Under the pieces are notes generated by a model. The model was not told the origin of the DNA. It did no database searches and saw nothing but the letters and a program-made list of their open reading frames with translations. Made by a program: the position numbers and the translations under genes. Below, piece after piece: positions 23,101 to 32,900 of a stretch of DNA of 64,000 nt. Location of the stretch: contig CM061091.1 of assembly GCA_030770545.1 (NCBI GenBank), forward strand, positions 1,990,501 through 2,054,500. The letters are read 5' to 3'. This DNA is from Macropodus opercularis (Eukaryota > Chordata > Actinopteri > Anabantiformes > Osphronemidae). How positions within the stretch are numbered: the first letter of the stretch is position 1; each line of letters begins with the position of its first letter.

Positions 23101-23715
23101 TCCAGCATCGGCACCTGTGGATCCGTCTTCACTGCAGATTGTCACCGTTTGGCCGACGCTCATTTCAAGGATTTTAAGTATCTACCAGATAAATATGACG
23201 GAATACGCATAATCTCTACCAGCAGCAAGCTCACGAAGAGGAACCAAGGTCGGAACGGAAGCAGTCTTTCAGTATAAAAGCCTGCATTTTTAGTACGCAC
23301 CTATAGCACACTTTTGGTTTGAATATATATAAAGCAAGTGAGTTGTTTCATAAAAATTATAGAAGACAATCAAGCAACCAATATACACGAATCATTAGGG
23401 TAAATATGAGTTAATTTATCCATCGAAAACATAAAGAACAGGAAGTTATGACACTCATACAATCACAATTATTAGCTGATTAAATTTGTCACAGATGCTG
23501 AACTGATGGTAGTTTGTTTAACTAATTAACTGATGCAGCATCGACAGCTGCTGATCAAAGGAACACAGCCTCCGCGTTTTATTTTGAAATCTCCTCCGGA
23601 AGTCGCGCTCTTCCACTCTCCGCGTTGCCCCTAAAGTTTCCGCGTCCTACCTGTAGCTGTCGACCTGCGGCGGCGTCGCTCGTCGGGTTTGTGCCGGTTT
23701 AGTCGCAGAAATCAT
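13624..23715 (-). CDS. gramd2a: GRAM domain-containing protein 2A
   Basis: Coding exons on the minus strand, in order: 23651-23715, 20976-21080, 18232-18289, 17368-17440, 16812-16915, 16290-16388, 16024-16095, 15878-15934, 15141-15309, 14235-14328, 13624-13777. They sum to 1050 bases with all phases consistent, giving 349 residues; human GRAMD2A is about 354. The family is known for tethering ER to plasma membrane through PI(4,5)P2 binding by the GRAM domain. The GRAM/PH-like fold spans roughly residues 77-192, with hallmarks KYNSQYHKLF, LLQGRLYISRHWLCFYANLFGKDIK and KHKTAGLVPNGLAI. A C-terminal hydrophobic segment at about residues 290-314 (KFFTLLIILLILSSCYLAF) is the ER membrane anchor, followed by a short tail. 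There is no VASt sterol domain, which separates it from GRAMD1. Oddities are a GC donor in intron 2, a triple DEFP repeat and a LINE tail near one acceptor. The gene faces senp8 tail to tail, as expected from human synteny. Confidence 0.93.
14122..14134 (+). promoter_or_regulatory. Perfect DR1 motif in gramd2a intron 10
   Basis: AGGTCA-A-AGGTCA, identical to the copy at 11912. It is a consensus for RXR heterodimers, HNF4 and COUP-TF. Function is inferred. Confidence 0.5.
14235..14328 (-). CDS. gramd2a: gramd2a coding exon 10
   Basis: Bounded by CGTGTTGTAG and CTGCT|GTGAGT. It encodes LGQMEYQLLKFFTL, the start of the membrane segment, matching the human WDYRLLKVFFVL. Confidence 0.93.
15141..15309 (-). 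CDS. gramd2a: gramd2a coding exon 9
   Basis: Bounded by TTGGCCGCAG and GGAAG|GTGAGA. It begins with three tandem DEFP units and then LKWRRKPSVVSVSSSLPDLL, matching the human MKWRK...SLSLPD linker. A LINE 3' tail is inserted just upstream of its acceptor. Confidence 0.93.
15328..15484 (-). mobile_element. LINE 3'-tail insertion with 13-bp target-site duplication
   Basis: A 131-base insert (15341-15471) is flanked by exact copies of AAGATAATATAAT at 15328-15340 and 15472-15484. On the minus strand it ends in a GGAT tandem tail and carries the motifs CAGGGTGTACCCTGCCTCTC and GCTGGGATAGGCTCCAGC, typical of the 3' end of a LINE lineage abundant in teleosts. It is strongly 5'-truncated and has no coding capacity. 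Its orientation is the same as gramd2a. The exact family name is not assigned here. Confidence 0.85.
15878..15934 (-). CDS. gramd2a: gramd2a coding exon 8
   Basis: Bounded by CCACTAG and CCCTG|GTTAGT. It encodes VNGKSLSLKQLMEEPTLSL, aligning with the KSLSVREF...EPESLE linker of human GRAMD2A. Confidence 0.9.
16013..16025 (-). promoter_or_regulatory. Perfect DR1 motif overlapping the gramd2a exon 7 donor
   Basis: On the minus strand it reads AGGTCA-G-AGGTCA and spans the splice junction. Part of the match is dictated by the donor site, so it may be coincidental. Confidence 0.35.
16024..16095 (-). CDS. gramd2a: gramd2a coding exon 7
   Basis: Bounded by TTTCCTTAG and TACAG|GTCAGA. It encodes YVFVSLLSRDSVYDVLRRIC and THLQ, the C-terminal helix of the GRAM fold. 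A perfect DR1 motif overlaps its donor. Confidence 0.96.
16290..16388 (-). CDS. gramd2a: gramd2a coding exon 6
   Basis: Bounded by TGTTTTGCAG and AGAAG|GTAAAC. It encodes 33 residues, including VAIPVYSVRLVKKHK and VPNGLAITTDTGQK, continuing the GRAM domain. Confidence 0.96.
16812..16915 (-). CDS. gramd2a: gramd2a coding exon 5
   Basis: Bounded by TTCCCAG and TCAAG|GTATGA. It encodes the GRAM core YSCALLRDILLQGRLYISR, then HWLCFYANLFGKDIK, nearly identical to the family consensus. Confidence 0.96.
17368..17440 (-). CDS. gramd2a: gramd2a coding exon 4
   Basis: Bounded by CCCTCTGCGCAG and AAAG|GTAGGC. It encodes the start of the GRAM domain, with KYNSQYHKLF and VPKDEILMK closely matching human KYNQQYHKLF. 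Confidence 0.95.
17441..18231 (-). other. gramd2a: gramd2a intron 3 with a partly open Gly-rich frame
   Basis: A GT-AG intron of 791 bases. The 330 bases nearest exon 4 stay open in the exon's own frame and encode a Gly/Ala-rich run made by a GGAGGTGCC minisatellite. CA microsatellites lie at about 17635-17655 and 17755-17775. Confidence 0.8.
17508..17566. repeat. GGCACCTCC minisatellite
   Basis: About six imperfect copies of a 9-base unit, GGCACCTCC on the plus strand. The minus strand is G-rich (GGAGGTGCC) and lies about 70 bases upstream of gramd2a exon 4. Confidence 0.85.
18232..18289 (-). CDS. gramd2a: gramd2a coding exon 3
   Basis: Bounded by CTGTCACAG and CTCG|GTGAGT. It encodes FQLIEDLSYEDVKKCYRGS, matching the EEIKKC region before the GRAM domain in the human protein. 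Confidence 0.9.
18290..20975 (-). other. gramd2a: gramd2a intron 2 (GC-AG)
   Basis: A 2.7 kb intron with a GC donor and a normal CACAG acceptor. It contains a (TA)22 microsatellite. No nested exon is supported. Confidence 0.75.
20119..20162. repeat. (TA)22 microsatellite
   Basis: A perfect dinucleotide run within gramd2a intron 2. It is likely to vary in length between individuals. Confidence 0.97.
20976..21080 (-). CDS. gramd2a: gramd2a coding exon 2
   Basis: The acceptor is TGTGTGCTCAG. The donor is CACTTCAG|GCAAGC, a GC rather than GT donor with otherwise consensus flanks. The exon encodes an acidic, disordered stretch (MTEPQEPSEDAG... ending AHGHF). An internal in-frame ATG at 21068-21070 has A at -3. 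The phase-2 end matches exon 3. Confidence 0.8.
21081..23650 (-). other. gramd2a: gramd2a intron 1
   Basis: A GT-AG intron of 2.57 kb following the first exon. Its only elements of note are a CA microsatellite near 21650 and two DR1-like sites: 22168-22180 (reverse, one mismatch) and 22392-22404 (AGGTCA then a weak second half). Confidence 0.7.
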
Positions 23716-23830
23716 GTGACGCCCTTTCAAGCTCGAAGCGCCGGTGGTCGAAGCCGAAGCGGAGGCCGAAGCCGGCGGAGCTGTGCCTCGCTCACAGGCG
23801 CGTCCGACTGAGCAGCGGTGGGCTGGGCTC
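23640..23830 (-). promoter_or_regulatory. gramd2a: gramd2a promoter and 5' UTR (CpG-rich)
   Basis: A CpG-dense patch around the first exon, with no TATA box at a clear distance. The short 5' leader before the ATG at 23715 has no in-frame stop that I could find, so the transcription start is uncertain. Confidence 0.5.
23651..23715 (-). CDS. gramd2a: gramd2a coding exon 1
   Basis: The ATG at 23715 opens 21 codons plus two bases, ending at TACAG|GTAGGA. The frame joins exon 2 exactly (AG+G, Arg) and runs on into the conserved protein, bringing the length close to the human protein. The ATG context is weak (C at -3), so an in-frame ATG in exon 2 (21070) may also be used. The exon lies in a CpG-rich promoter patch. 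Confidence 0.7.
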
Positions 23831-26340
23831 TACCTATATCCCCGCGTGGCAGGGGATTAAAGTGCGGCTATTTTCTTCCCACACGCCCAGAACAACGTAA
23901 GCACATCACCGACATCTGCCACGAAGAGCAGCCACTGATGCAGGTGTTATACAACAGGACAAACAACTCTGGAGTCAGAACTAAGTGGAGTAAAAGATTA
24001 AAGACTCAGATCAGAGGAGACTATTACTAAGGTTCACATAATCCATTCATAACATAATTCTTCATTTTCTTGGGCTGTTATCAAACTGAGCTGAGATGCT
24101 TTGGTAAAGTGATGAGTGTGATGTCGCTTCTTCTGTGTTACAGAGAAAATGCAACGTAAAAGGTGATAAATGTGTCACCTTCCGTCTTCTGAGCATCTAG
24201 TTTGAATATACAGCTGAAGAAAGAGGAGCCACCTCTACAGCAGTCAGAGCTGGAGGTTTGGACCATGAGGCTGAGGAAATATTAAAACCAACTCTAACTT
24301 CTGGGTAAGTTAAATAACAAACGTGGCCTGTTCTGGGTAACTAAACTAAAGAGTTTGCAGCGTTCGCTGTGCTTTGAGCTTCCAGTCGTGGCTGAATCAT
24401 GTGACCAAACTGCAGGTGAAACAGCAGCAGAAAAAAGCTGGAAAAACCAAAAGCTTTGTCCTGAATCCCTGACAGACGCGTGACACATGCAGATGGCAAA
24501 TGCTGCTCGCCCCACATGACCCATCCCAGCAATATAGTGATTTAATCCCTTCCCTCTGTGGGTTTTCATTTGCGGCTTGTTTTCCAAAAGCAAAGGCTTA
24601 ATTGTAAACCGAAACTTGATGTCTGTTAAAAACGTCAATTTTCCTTAATCGTCTGCTTCAGTTTCATCTTCATAGTTGAGGCTTTTCCAAATATATACAA
24701 CGACTAATAAACCTTCAAATATCCGGGACATCACCCAGAAACTCTCCATTCCCTCTAGGCCGACTTCTAACATCCTTGCCTGACGCCTGCTTTCACCTTG
24801 TAGGTGTAACTCATGAGGGGCACGTTAAATATTCAGTAGCTTCTCGAGATGCTGTGGCGTTGACTGACCTGGCTCTGTTGGCTGCTATCCTCTGACTGCA
24901 GTTACCATGAGAGAAGCGGTAGTGAGGGACCTGGTAGTACCTCTCCTGGCATTGGGCCTCGTCTGCAGGCAGGGCCTTAGGGCTGGCTGCGTAGATAGTG
25001 CATCCCATGAACGCCTCCTGGAAGTTACCCTCGGCGTCCCACAGCGAGCGGAGGAGAGCCGTCCTCGAGGTCTTCTTCCTCCGAGCGGCCCGTCGTGTCC
25101 TGATGCCAGCCAGCTGCTCTGTGGAAAAGCCATGGGCTCAGCACTTTGCTGTCTTAACCCCTCCTTCCCTGTGAATCTCTGCAAGGGGAGGAGGGCTGGA
25201 GAGAGAGAACGAGGTTGGCTGGAGCAGAGCGGAGAGCAGAGAGGATAATCAGATTTCACATTTTACACTCAACAAAGCCACCCGCCACTGATGTTGCGCT
25301 ATGCTAATGCACAGAACGTAGCATTAGGGCCAGTTAAAAATATCCAACCAGTCTGGTAGACGTGAACGTCACAGCAAACACCGATGACAGCTGCTCCAAA
25401 ACAGGGCTGCAAGCAAAGATGATCAGATGTTTCAATATAGGTCTGTTATTTCTCCCCGTCTGTAATTGTCTAAAGAGATGTTAAATGTGTTTACTTTGCT
25501 AGAACAGTCAAAAATGCTCATAATTTAAAGCGATAGGAAAAAAAAAAAGCACCATATTTAAAAAATGGACCTAATCCATTACAGCGTAGTGTTAGAGAAG
25601 CGCCTGCATCTCCTTACCAACATTACTTGCACACTGTAATTTGAAGGAGGACGGTACCTCAGCAGAGCTGCATCAATCAGTTCCTCAGGGCCAAGTGTTT
25701 CGATGGCTCCACCAGGACTGAAAGGAGGACTTGGTCGAACCCTTTGAGTAGAACTCAATCTGACGAACACCAGGGACTGAGCCGCACGAAGTCCCAAAGC
25801 TCACAGGACCGGAACGAGCTTCTCATCCACCCTGCCCAGTGATCCAGGTTAACCTACCCGAGGAGACGCTAGGCCGTGATTAGCGCCTCCAAAGGGAACT
25901 GAGCTGAGGGTCTACAAGCTTTTCCACATGACTTTAACCAACTCATCACTTTATCTAGTTAGAGCAGACTGTGCCTCTTTAGAGACACTGCTCTCCAGTG
26001 GACAAAGCCCACAGTGCAATCTGGGTCAGATTTATTTCTACAGCACGTAAATCTCACAATACCCTCATTCATTTAATTTATTAAAGTATCTTTTACTTTT
26101 AAAACAGTGCTTTGGACTCAACACTGGGGAGATGTGTTTGCTAAAAAGAAGGATGAAAACAATGAGCACAACAGAGGACTGTTTGTTTCCAGTTCCAAAT
26201 ATTGTCCAATAATCACACCATGACTCAAAAACATAATTCACTTAAACGCACTGAAGACGTGCAAACGTTCATGTTCCAGGGGATACACACCAGGGCTCTT
26301 ATCGCAACAGGCCGCGTCCAGTGATCAGTCCCCAGAACAG
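23831..26340. other. Spacer between the gramd2a promoter and the znf609 3' end
   Basis: Apart from the exon-like block at 24906-25118 I find no coding sequence here. The block at about 25580-25930 is of average complexity and could be old repeat sequence, but I cannot name it. Confidence 0.5.
24906..25118 (-). other. Unassigned exon-like block (213 bases, 71 codons)
   Basis: On the minus strand a good acceptor (CTTTTCCACAG) is followed by an open, GC-rich frame and a fair donor (TCATG|GTAACT). The translation has a basic stretch (IRTRRAARRKKTSRTALLRSLW) interrupted by no stop, then a Cys/Tyr-containing part (MGCTIYAASPKALPADE, then QCQERYYQVPHY). I do not recognise the family. If the donor is not used, the frame stays open to a TGA at 24811. 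No partner exon was found nearby, and the phases do not fit gramd2a or znf609. It may be an exon of an undescribed gene, a relic, or chance. Confidence 0.3.
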
Positions 26341-26358
26341 ATATGTCTCATAAAAAGA

Positions 26359-26364
26359 TTTATT
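26359..26364 (-). terminator. znf609: Probable znf609 polyadenylation signal
   Basis: AATAAA on the minus strand, inside an A-rich run, 3.5 kb past the stop. ZNF609 genes have long 3' UTRs, so the distance is reasonable. A second AATAAA lies farther downstream, near 26075. Confidence 0.45.
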
Positions 26365-26552
26365 TTTTCCAGCCCAAATTTACAAAGGCAAGTTACAGAG
26401 TATTGTATAAAAAGAACCATGGTAATGTACACTTTACACAAACTCCTGAAGGGAGGGAGAGCGGGGGAGAGGGAGAAGAGTTCTGAATGCATCACACAGA
26501 AAGAAAATGAAGACATTGTAAACATCCTTGCAAGCACCAGTGCCGGTACTCT

Positions 26553-26575
26553 GGGTGGGTGGGGGGTGTGGGGGG
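26553..26575 (+). other. G-quadruplex motif
   Basis: Four G runs of 3, 3, 6 and 6 bases are separated by loops of 1, 1 and 3 bases, a strong intramolecular quadruplex pattern. In the znf609 transcript this appears as a C-rich tract. Confidence 0.7.
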
Positions 26576-29500
26576 CGTGTGACAGTGGGTCAGAACAGGA
26601 CAAATAAGCAAGTGTGTCTGTGTTTACACAGAAGAATGTTCTACTAGGCACCAATTGAGACAACTGCTGGCCAATAAATATACTCTTCACCATGAAACAA
26701 ATACAGTCCTGCAAAATACAAGAGCCAAGCACTTTCCAATATGTGATAGCAAACATTACTTTTCTGGCTTTTCATACACTTTAGTATATATGGTTTTCTC
26801 TGGGCTTTGCTTACTACTGAGATAACATTACTACTCTCAGAGAGAGAACAAATGCACTTGTCACAACCATTGTCTGATAAAACTATATGTATGCAGTCTG
26901 CTGGTACTAAAACCCACCGACTTTAATGACAACATCACAGCTGCCTAGATTACCCTTACAGATTAACTACGAGTCAAACACCACCACATTCAACGCAGTC
27001 ATGTCAGCCATTCTTCTTTAAGATGCGCAAAAAGTCAAAACATAAACGATCCCGCAAAATGTGCGGGTTGAGAAACTGGCGGCCTGTAAACTTGGAACGA
27101 AGAATCTCAACCCTTTTAAATAGAGCGTCAGCAAAGAGCCAATGTCCGACTTCGGAGTCTGTCTGGTGGGAGATTAACTGGTGGCGTATGGACTCCTATG
27201 AACACGTACGGTGCAAATTTAAAACCACAAACAAAAAGAAAACAAACAATGGAAGTTTGGATTCAAAACCAAAATGAATAGATGACGACAGGATGGACAA
27301 TATTGAACGTAAGCGGCTTTAGAGGAGCGTGCAGGCGACACAGCAGCTTTACTGAGACCTCGGAGCAGAAGCCCTCTCACATCAGTCAACCTTGCAGGTG
27401 GACAGAATTTCACTTACAACCCCTGAGTTATAAGAAAACAGCGATTTAAAGCCACAAGGGTCTCTGACAGTTTGAACTAGACTTGTCTGAATTTGGCAGC
27501 ACCACTTGAAGAGCCTACAGAAAGCTCAGAGCCTGGTGAATCCTCTTAGCTAACCGGGCGGCCAGGTCTGTGTTTGATCCAGGTTTCACTTGTTTTACCA
27601 TCCTTAATAAAGGTTTGTTATTAGTTCACACAGGGTCTTTCAGGTTCACTCCAAACACTTACTGTATGTTTAATGTGCCAGGAAAATTGTAGCAACGAAG
27701 TGAAGTTGGCATTTGAAGTATTGGACTTTCAAGAAAACCATGCTGAAAACGGACCACGGTGAACATGTTTCATGGTGAATCCACACGAGCAAGCGAAGAG
27801 GATTTTTTTCGTCTTTGTTTTCAGTTCATCTGACTGAATCGTCAGTTGCGTTCGAGTTACTGGAATAAACAAGAGTGGATACAGCGATCCAGGTAGCAGG
27901 CGGACGTGAACGCAGCACGTGATGGCCTGAGAAAGTGGAGACCAAGCGAGAGGCCGAATTCTAAACTCTACAGCTCTGAGGCAGAGAAGCAGCACAATGA
28001 GCCGCCGAGGGATGCAGCAGCACTGATCCCAGCATGAAACCAACGCTGTGAAGGCTGAGAAAGCTGTTTAACATTGACACGTGTTCAATTGTTGCGTGCA
28101 GAGATAAATAGAAACATTGATGCACATAAAGGTAGGCTGAACGTTTATATTACAGCAGAAAATACACAAATAAAATTTCACATTGTTTACAGAAAACAAA
28201 CTGGGTGAACTTAAACGAAGCACAGTCGTACAGTCACAAGTGGCCAAATGCAGTGATGACGAGACTCCGCGAATTCATCGCTTGCTAATGTGGCTTCACC
28301 GTGTGAGAAAGACAGATTTGAACGTTTCATCAGGAGGAAAAAAAAAGACTGATGTCAGCGACACATTCAAAAATGAGCACAATGATATGGAGCAGAATGT
28401 GAAATAAACATGAATAGTGTTTAACATCCTTTGAGGTGTAGGCGGTCACTTCGCAAAACACGACAACATGATCCCTGAAACGAGAACTGTGGGTTCAAAC
28501 AGGATGGGAAATAACAATCGCGATGGAAAATGAAAGACTTCAGTCTCAGGCTCTTAAGTCACTGAAAAGCAGCTGTTGCCATATTCCCTCTCCCCGCGCA
28601 ATATAGCCAAACGTTTGTCAAGTTAAGGATATACTGTTGTTTCATGGGATACGAGAAGCCAAAGACCGAGTCGAAGTCATGTCAATAGGACTCACTGTTT
28701 TGTCAGTCTTCCGTTTCATTTGACTCCCCTTTCCCATCAGCCACCCAACTCCCCAGAATGCCCTGCCAATTTCTTTCTGCGTGCGACAAGAAATGATGCA
28801 GTCAGAAAATTCAATAAAAAAAAACAAAAACAGCTGTTCAGGCAGTCCAATCGTCTCTTTTTGCATTGTATTTGTTGACAGTGCAAGGACTAGGTAATCA
28901 GCGGGTTGGTGTTTACTCTGCATGATGGAGCAGAGTGATGGCTTTGAACCTGGGTTACTATCAGTTCCATTACAGTCCAAGGTCTGGAGAATTTGGGGTC
29001 GTTTATGAGAGGAGGAGAAATAACGACAATCTGCCCAGCCTTTGGGCAGAAGAACTAAAAATATAGATAGAAACACCATTCAACTGATGTCTAGAGGGTA
29101 ACACCCGGGAGATGATCTTCTCATGTGAGCCAGTCACATGAATCTTTGCAGGGTCGAGGTGTGACGGTCAGGTTTCCCTGGGAAAGACACAAAGGAAGAA
29201 TCACTTACTGCCAGATCACTTTTCTCTTTATATTAACCACAGAAGCAAAATGAAAGGTTTACGATGCACGATTTATACACGTCTATAACTGTTCCCCGGT
29301 TGAAGTGAGCAGTGGTGGAACGTGAGAAAATACACGGACACGTGGTGACGTGTTCGTTCGCTGTCATATTATCCTACTTGGGACTGAGAGGGAAAATGTA
29401 CTTACGCCATTAGATGGATGGCAGAAGACTTAACATACTTTAAACTTAACTAAGAGACAGTTCAGCAGCGTATTCAATAACACATTGCATTAGTTTACAC

Positions 29501-29835
29501 TAATTAGTAATAATAAAGTGGGAACTACTTTATCTGCATCTCTCAAATTATCACACTGTGACTTAAACAAACGGCCACTAGATGTCAGTGCAGGCTGCAT
29601 TGTTTTCATGATGGGTGGGCTCCTTCCACGTCTCTATTATCAGAAGTGATCCACTTGTCCTCAGAGGACCTACTTAGGATGGATGAGCTGAGGGACTAAG
29701 CACTGCAGTGCGTTTAGTGGCAGACTGCAGCGGAGCAGTGAGGGCCTTGTTTGTCTAGGGTGTTTTCTTCGCAGTATGTTGTCAGCAAAGTGAAGGACAT
29801 GACACGTGGTCTGTTGGGTGGTCAGTCTCTCTGCT

Positions 29836-29850
29836 GGGGGGGGGGGGGGG
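29836..29850. repeat. G15 homopolymer (C15 in znf609 sense)
   Basis: Fifteen G on the plus strand, starting 11 bases past the znf609 stop in transcript direction. The length may be affected by sequencing. Confidence 0.9.
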
Positions 29851-29861
29851 TCTTACCGTTC

Positions 29862-29935
29862 TCACCTCCGAGGTGGCGGGTAGAGGGAGGGGGTTGCTGC
29901 TTGTGGACTGGCAACAATAGCTGATGAGGTGAGAC
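29862..29935 (-). CDS. znf609: znf609 exon 8, C-terminus and stop
   Basis: The acceptor is CTTGCCATAG and the stop TGA is at 29862-29864. It encodes GLTSSAIVASPQAATPSLYP and PPRR, matching the human end. The stop overlaps a GTGAGA donor-like string. Confidence 0.93.
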
Positions 29936-32900
29936 CTATGGCAAGTTAGAAAATGTATGTCTATCAGTAATATGTCCTATTTTGGTTGTGAACGTATTGA
30001 TGTACTGATTCATCTTCTGCATCCAAGTACAGAACGTTAAGCACTCGCAACTGGCCCTGACTGTCATTTATTTGTTTAGTTAGTAATTATGTACAAAAAC
30101 CATCAGAGGACTGGAGAGAAGGGACAAGCGAGGAGACTGACCTGTGGCGTAAGAGAGATCATATTGTCCTGAGAGCAGAGGGTATCCCAGGTGATGGTGA
30201 GAGGGCATGATGCGCTGCGAGGGCGACGAGCGCGGTCGGTCCACGTCTCGTTCGCGTTCTCTGTCTGCTGTAGTTCCTCTGTCCTGCTCTCTCTCTCTGT
30301 CGTGGGGCGGCTTGTCACCTACTGTGGGGGATTTGCTCTTGTATTGGCTGGCGTGCTGATGCAGGATATCCAGGGCTTTGGAGTCCGCCGCCGTTTTGGT
30401 GACGGTGGGACTAGCGCGCGATTTGTCGCTGCCTTCCTCGCCAACTAATTTACTGCCGTACGGAGAAAATGGATAACCTCCAGGTAGGTAAGGACCTAGG
30501 GGTGACAATTAATAGGTCAAATTTAGGCTTTCACAAGAATTCATTATTCCTCATTACTGCTTACAACCATCCAGCTTTATTGTGAAAGCACCTGATCTGA
30601 GGTCATCAATATGGTCATCAGCACAAGTATAACACATATCACACAGTGCAGAATAGGATTTTTTAAGTGTGCACGGAGGAATCAATAGTCCTGCGGTCGA
30701 GATGAAATCCCCAGCACTTATCTGTTAAACATTAACAAACACTTTCTTTCTGCCAAAACACTCAACAACAGTATTTATTAGAAGTCATTTGACGTATTCT
30801 GTAAATGTGGAGAACAGCCATCGAAACATTCTAAACACTGCGACGACGCCATACATTTCTTTCAGCTCCGCCTCAGCTCTGGTTCTGTGCCAATTCCCAC
30901 AAGTAATAATCCAGTAAATCAGTCCTGTATTAGCTTTACAGTCCAAATTCATGGCAGATTACACTTGCTACTATGTCTCGTCAACAGTAACACTCGTCAA
31001 CCTGCCGGCAAAACAGAAACATTCTGTCATTGTTAAATGACATCGGCACAAACTGATATTACTTAGACTACACTTATACGAAAGCTGCACTTAAGCCATT
31101 AATGACTTTCCCGAACATCTTCAGGAACATTACTAAAATGAAAGTGGATCTTTTTTATACTGCATTACCGTCTATTATTAACTATGCTCTTAAAAAACCT
31201 CTAACAAACAGAGTTAATCTAATGTCATACCTGGATAATTTTGCATCATGACCGAGGGGACGCCTCTGTATCCAGGATGGTTGGGGTCATAGGTTTGTCC
31301 ATAAGGGTAACCATGCATGTAGGACATGTAGCCTTGGTGCTGCGCTAGTTGTGACGAGAACTGCATGTGAGGATTTGAACGAGAATCTTTGTTCATAGCT
31401 CGGTGGTCCTCGGACGTTAATCTTGAATCGGTGCCCTCTTTGCCGTCGTCTTTGGCCACGCTGTCCTTGGGTCTGGGCCTATCGTCTTTTAGTTTACGAT
31501 CGCGCTCCCGTTCTCTGTCCCTTTCATCTTTCCATCGAGGTGGTTGTTGCTGGTGCTCATCTTCTGCCTGGGGCTTCTCAGAGTACTGCTCAAGTCAGGA
31601 AAGAATGTGCACGTCAGCATAAAGTACAACTTACATGTTGAAATATAAAAGCATATATTTCAGTATGTTTAGCTTGCTTAAAATTACCTGTCTGTACCAC
31701 ATAGCCTGCTCCATCCCTCCCTGCCCTCTGGACTCCAATGCTTGCTTGGAGTCTTCCTTTCCATGGTGCCCCCCTTCTGTCAGCTTCATCTTTAGCCCCT
31801 CAGCTTGCTGGGACTTTGAGTCGTCCCCTTTTATGCTTCCCATAGACTTGGACGAGGGCTCAGAGGGCGAGTCCCTGGATTTGCTTGGGGGTTGCGATGA
31901 CTTTCCAAGGTCTGATTGACTTGGGGCTTTGGAAAGACTTGGTGGCATTGGGCTTTTTTGTTTCCATTCCTCTTTCAGGGACGCTTCTCGTTCTTTTATG
32001 GCTATGTCAGACTTCTTCTCAGCAGTACAATGCTGTTCAGCCATATGTCGCTGCCGCTCCTCATACTGTTGCCGGTAGGCTGGGTTGGTGTTCAGCAAAT
32101 GGTTATGGTAGGCTTGATCTGGATGGTATCCGTATGGGGGGACATAAGCATACTGGTTGTAATAAAGAGGCTGCATGTACATGTTGGAGCGCTGCTGAAT
32201 GACTGAGGGTTGCTGTTGCTGCTGGACAGGAACACTGTCAGGTTTGCGGTCATCGTGAATTTCAACCCTCCCTCTCTCCTCACCTTGGTCCTGATCGTCA
32301 TCCCTTTTGATCTTAACCTGGCCTTCAGCCACCGGCGTGCCTGGATTAGGTCCACTGGGACTGGGGTTGACATAATTGGGTGAATAGTATGCTTCATAGC
32401 CAGCATAGTATGGGGAATCTTTGTTGGGTGTCTGGTTTGGAAAAAGTGCTTTTTTCACACTTTCCCTAATGGCTTGGTCCTCTGTCCTTACCTTGATGCC
32501 TTCTACTTTTCCTTCACCATCCTCACCAGCATCTGAAATGTCTGAATATGCTGGGCTATTAGTTTTTACTGAAGAATTGTCAGCACCATTTTGATTCACC
32601 ATGTGAAGCGGTGTGAGAGGCTGTGGCATTCCACTGCCATCTATCCGACTAGCTACACCAATTGAAGGGCTAGGGGCATTGTCAGAAAAGCTGTATATCT
32701 TATCTGCCTCTGCCTTGATACTAGCCAAGCGACTCTGATGGGGATCTGAAGACCCATTGAGGAGTCCTTCTCCCTTATTGCCTTGATCACAAGGTTCAGA
32801 GCAGGGAAGCTTTCCTTCCTCCAGTTTTCCTACCTTTCCCAGAGGCTTAGGGCTGTCAGCCTCTTTGCTGCCATCTTTCTTCTTCTTCTCTTTCTTCTTC

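Larger units (their letters stand above)
26341..29861 (-). other. znf609: Probable znf609 3' UTR, possibly containing an intron
   Basis: No other gene is supported between the stop and the AATAAA at 26359. Five bases past the stop lies a donor-like AACG|GTAAGA (exon end 29857). At 29177 there is a strong acceptor (GTGTCTTTCCCAG). Splicing of 29178-29856 within the UTR is therefore possible. A G-quadruplex motif lies at 26553-26575 on the opposite strand. Confidence 0.5.
29936..31687 (-). other. znf609: znf609 short introns around exons 6 and 7
   Basis: Introns of 206 (29936-30141), 735 (30496-31230) and 102 bases (31586-31687), all GT-AG. I see nothing else in them. Confidence 0.9.
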
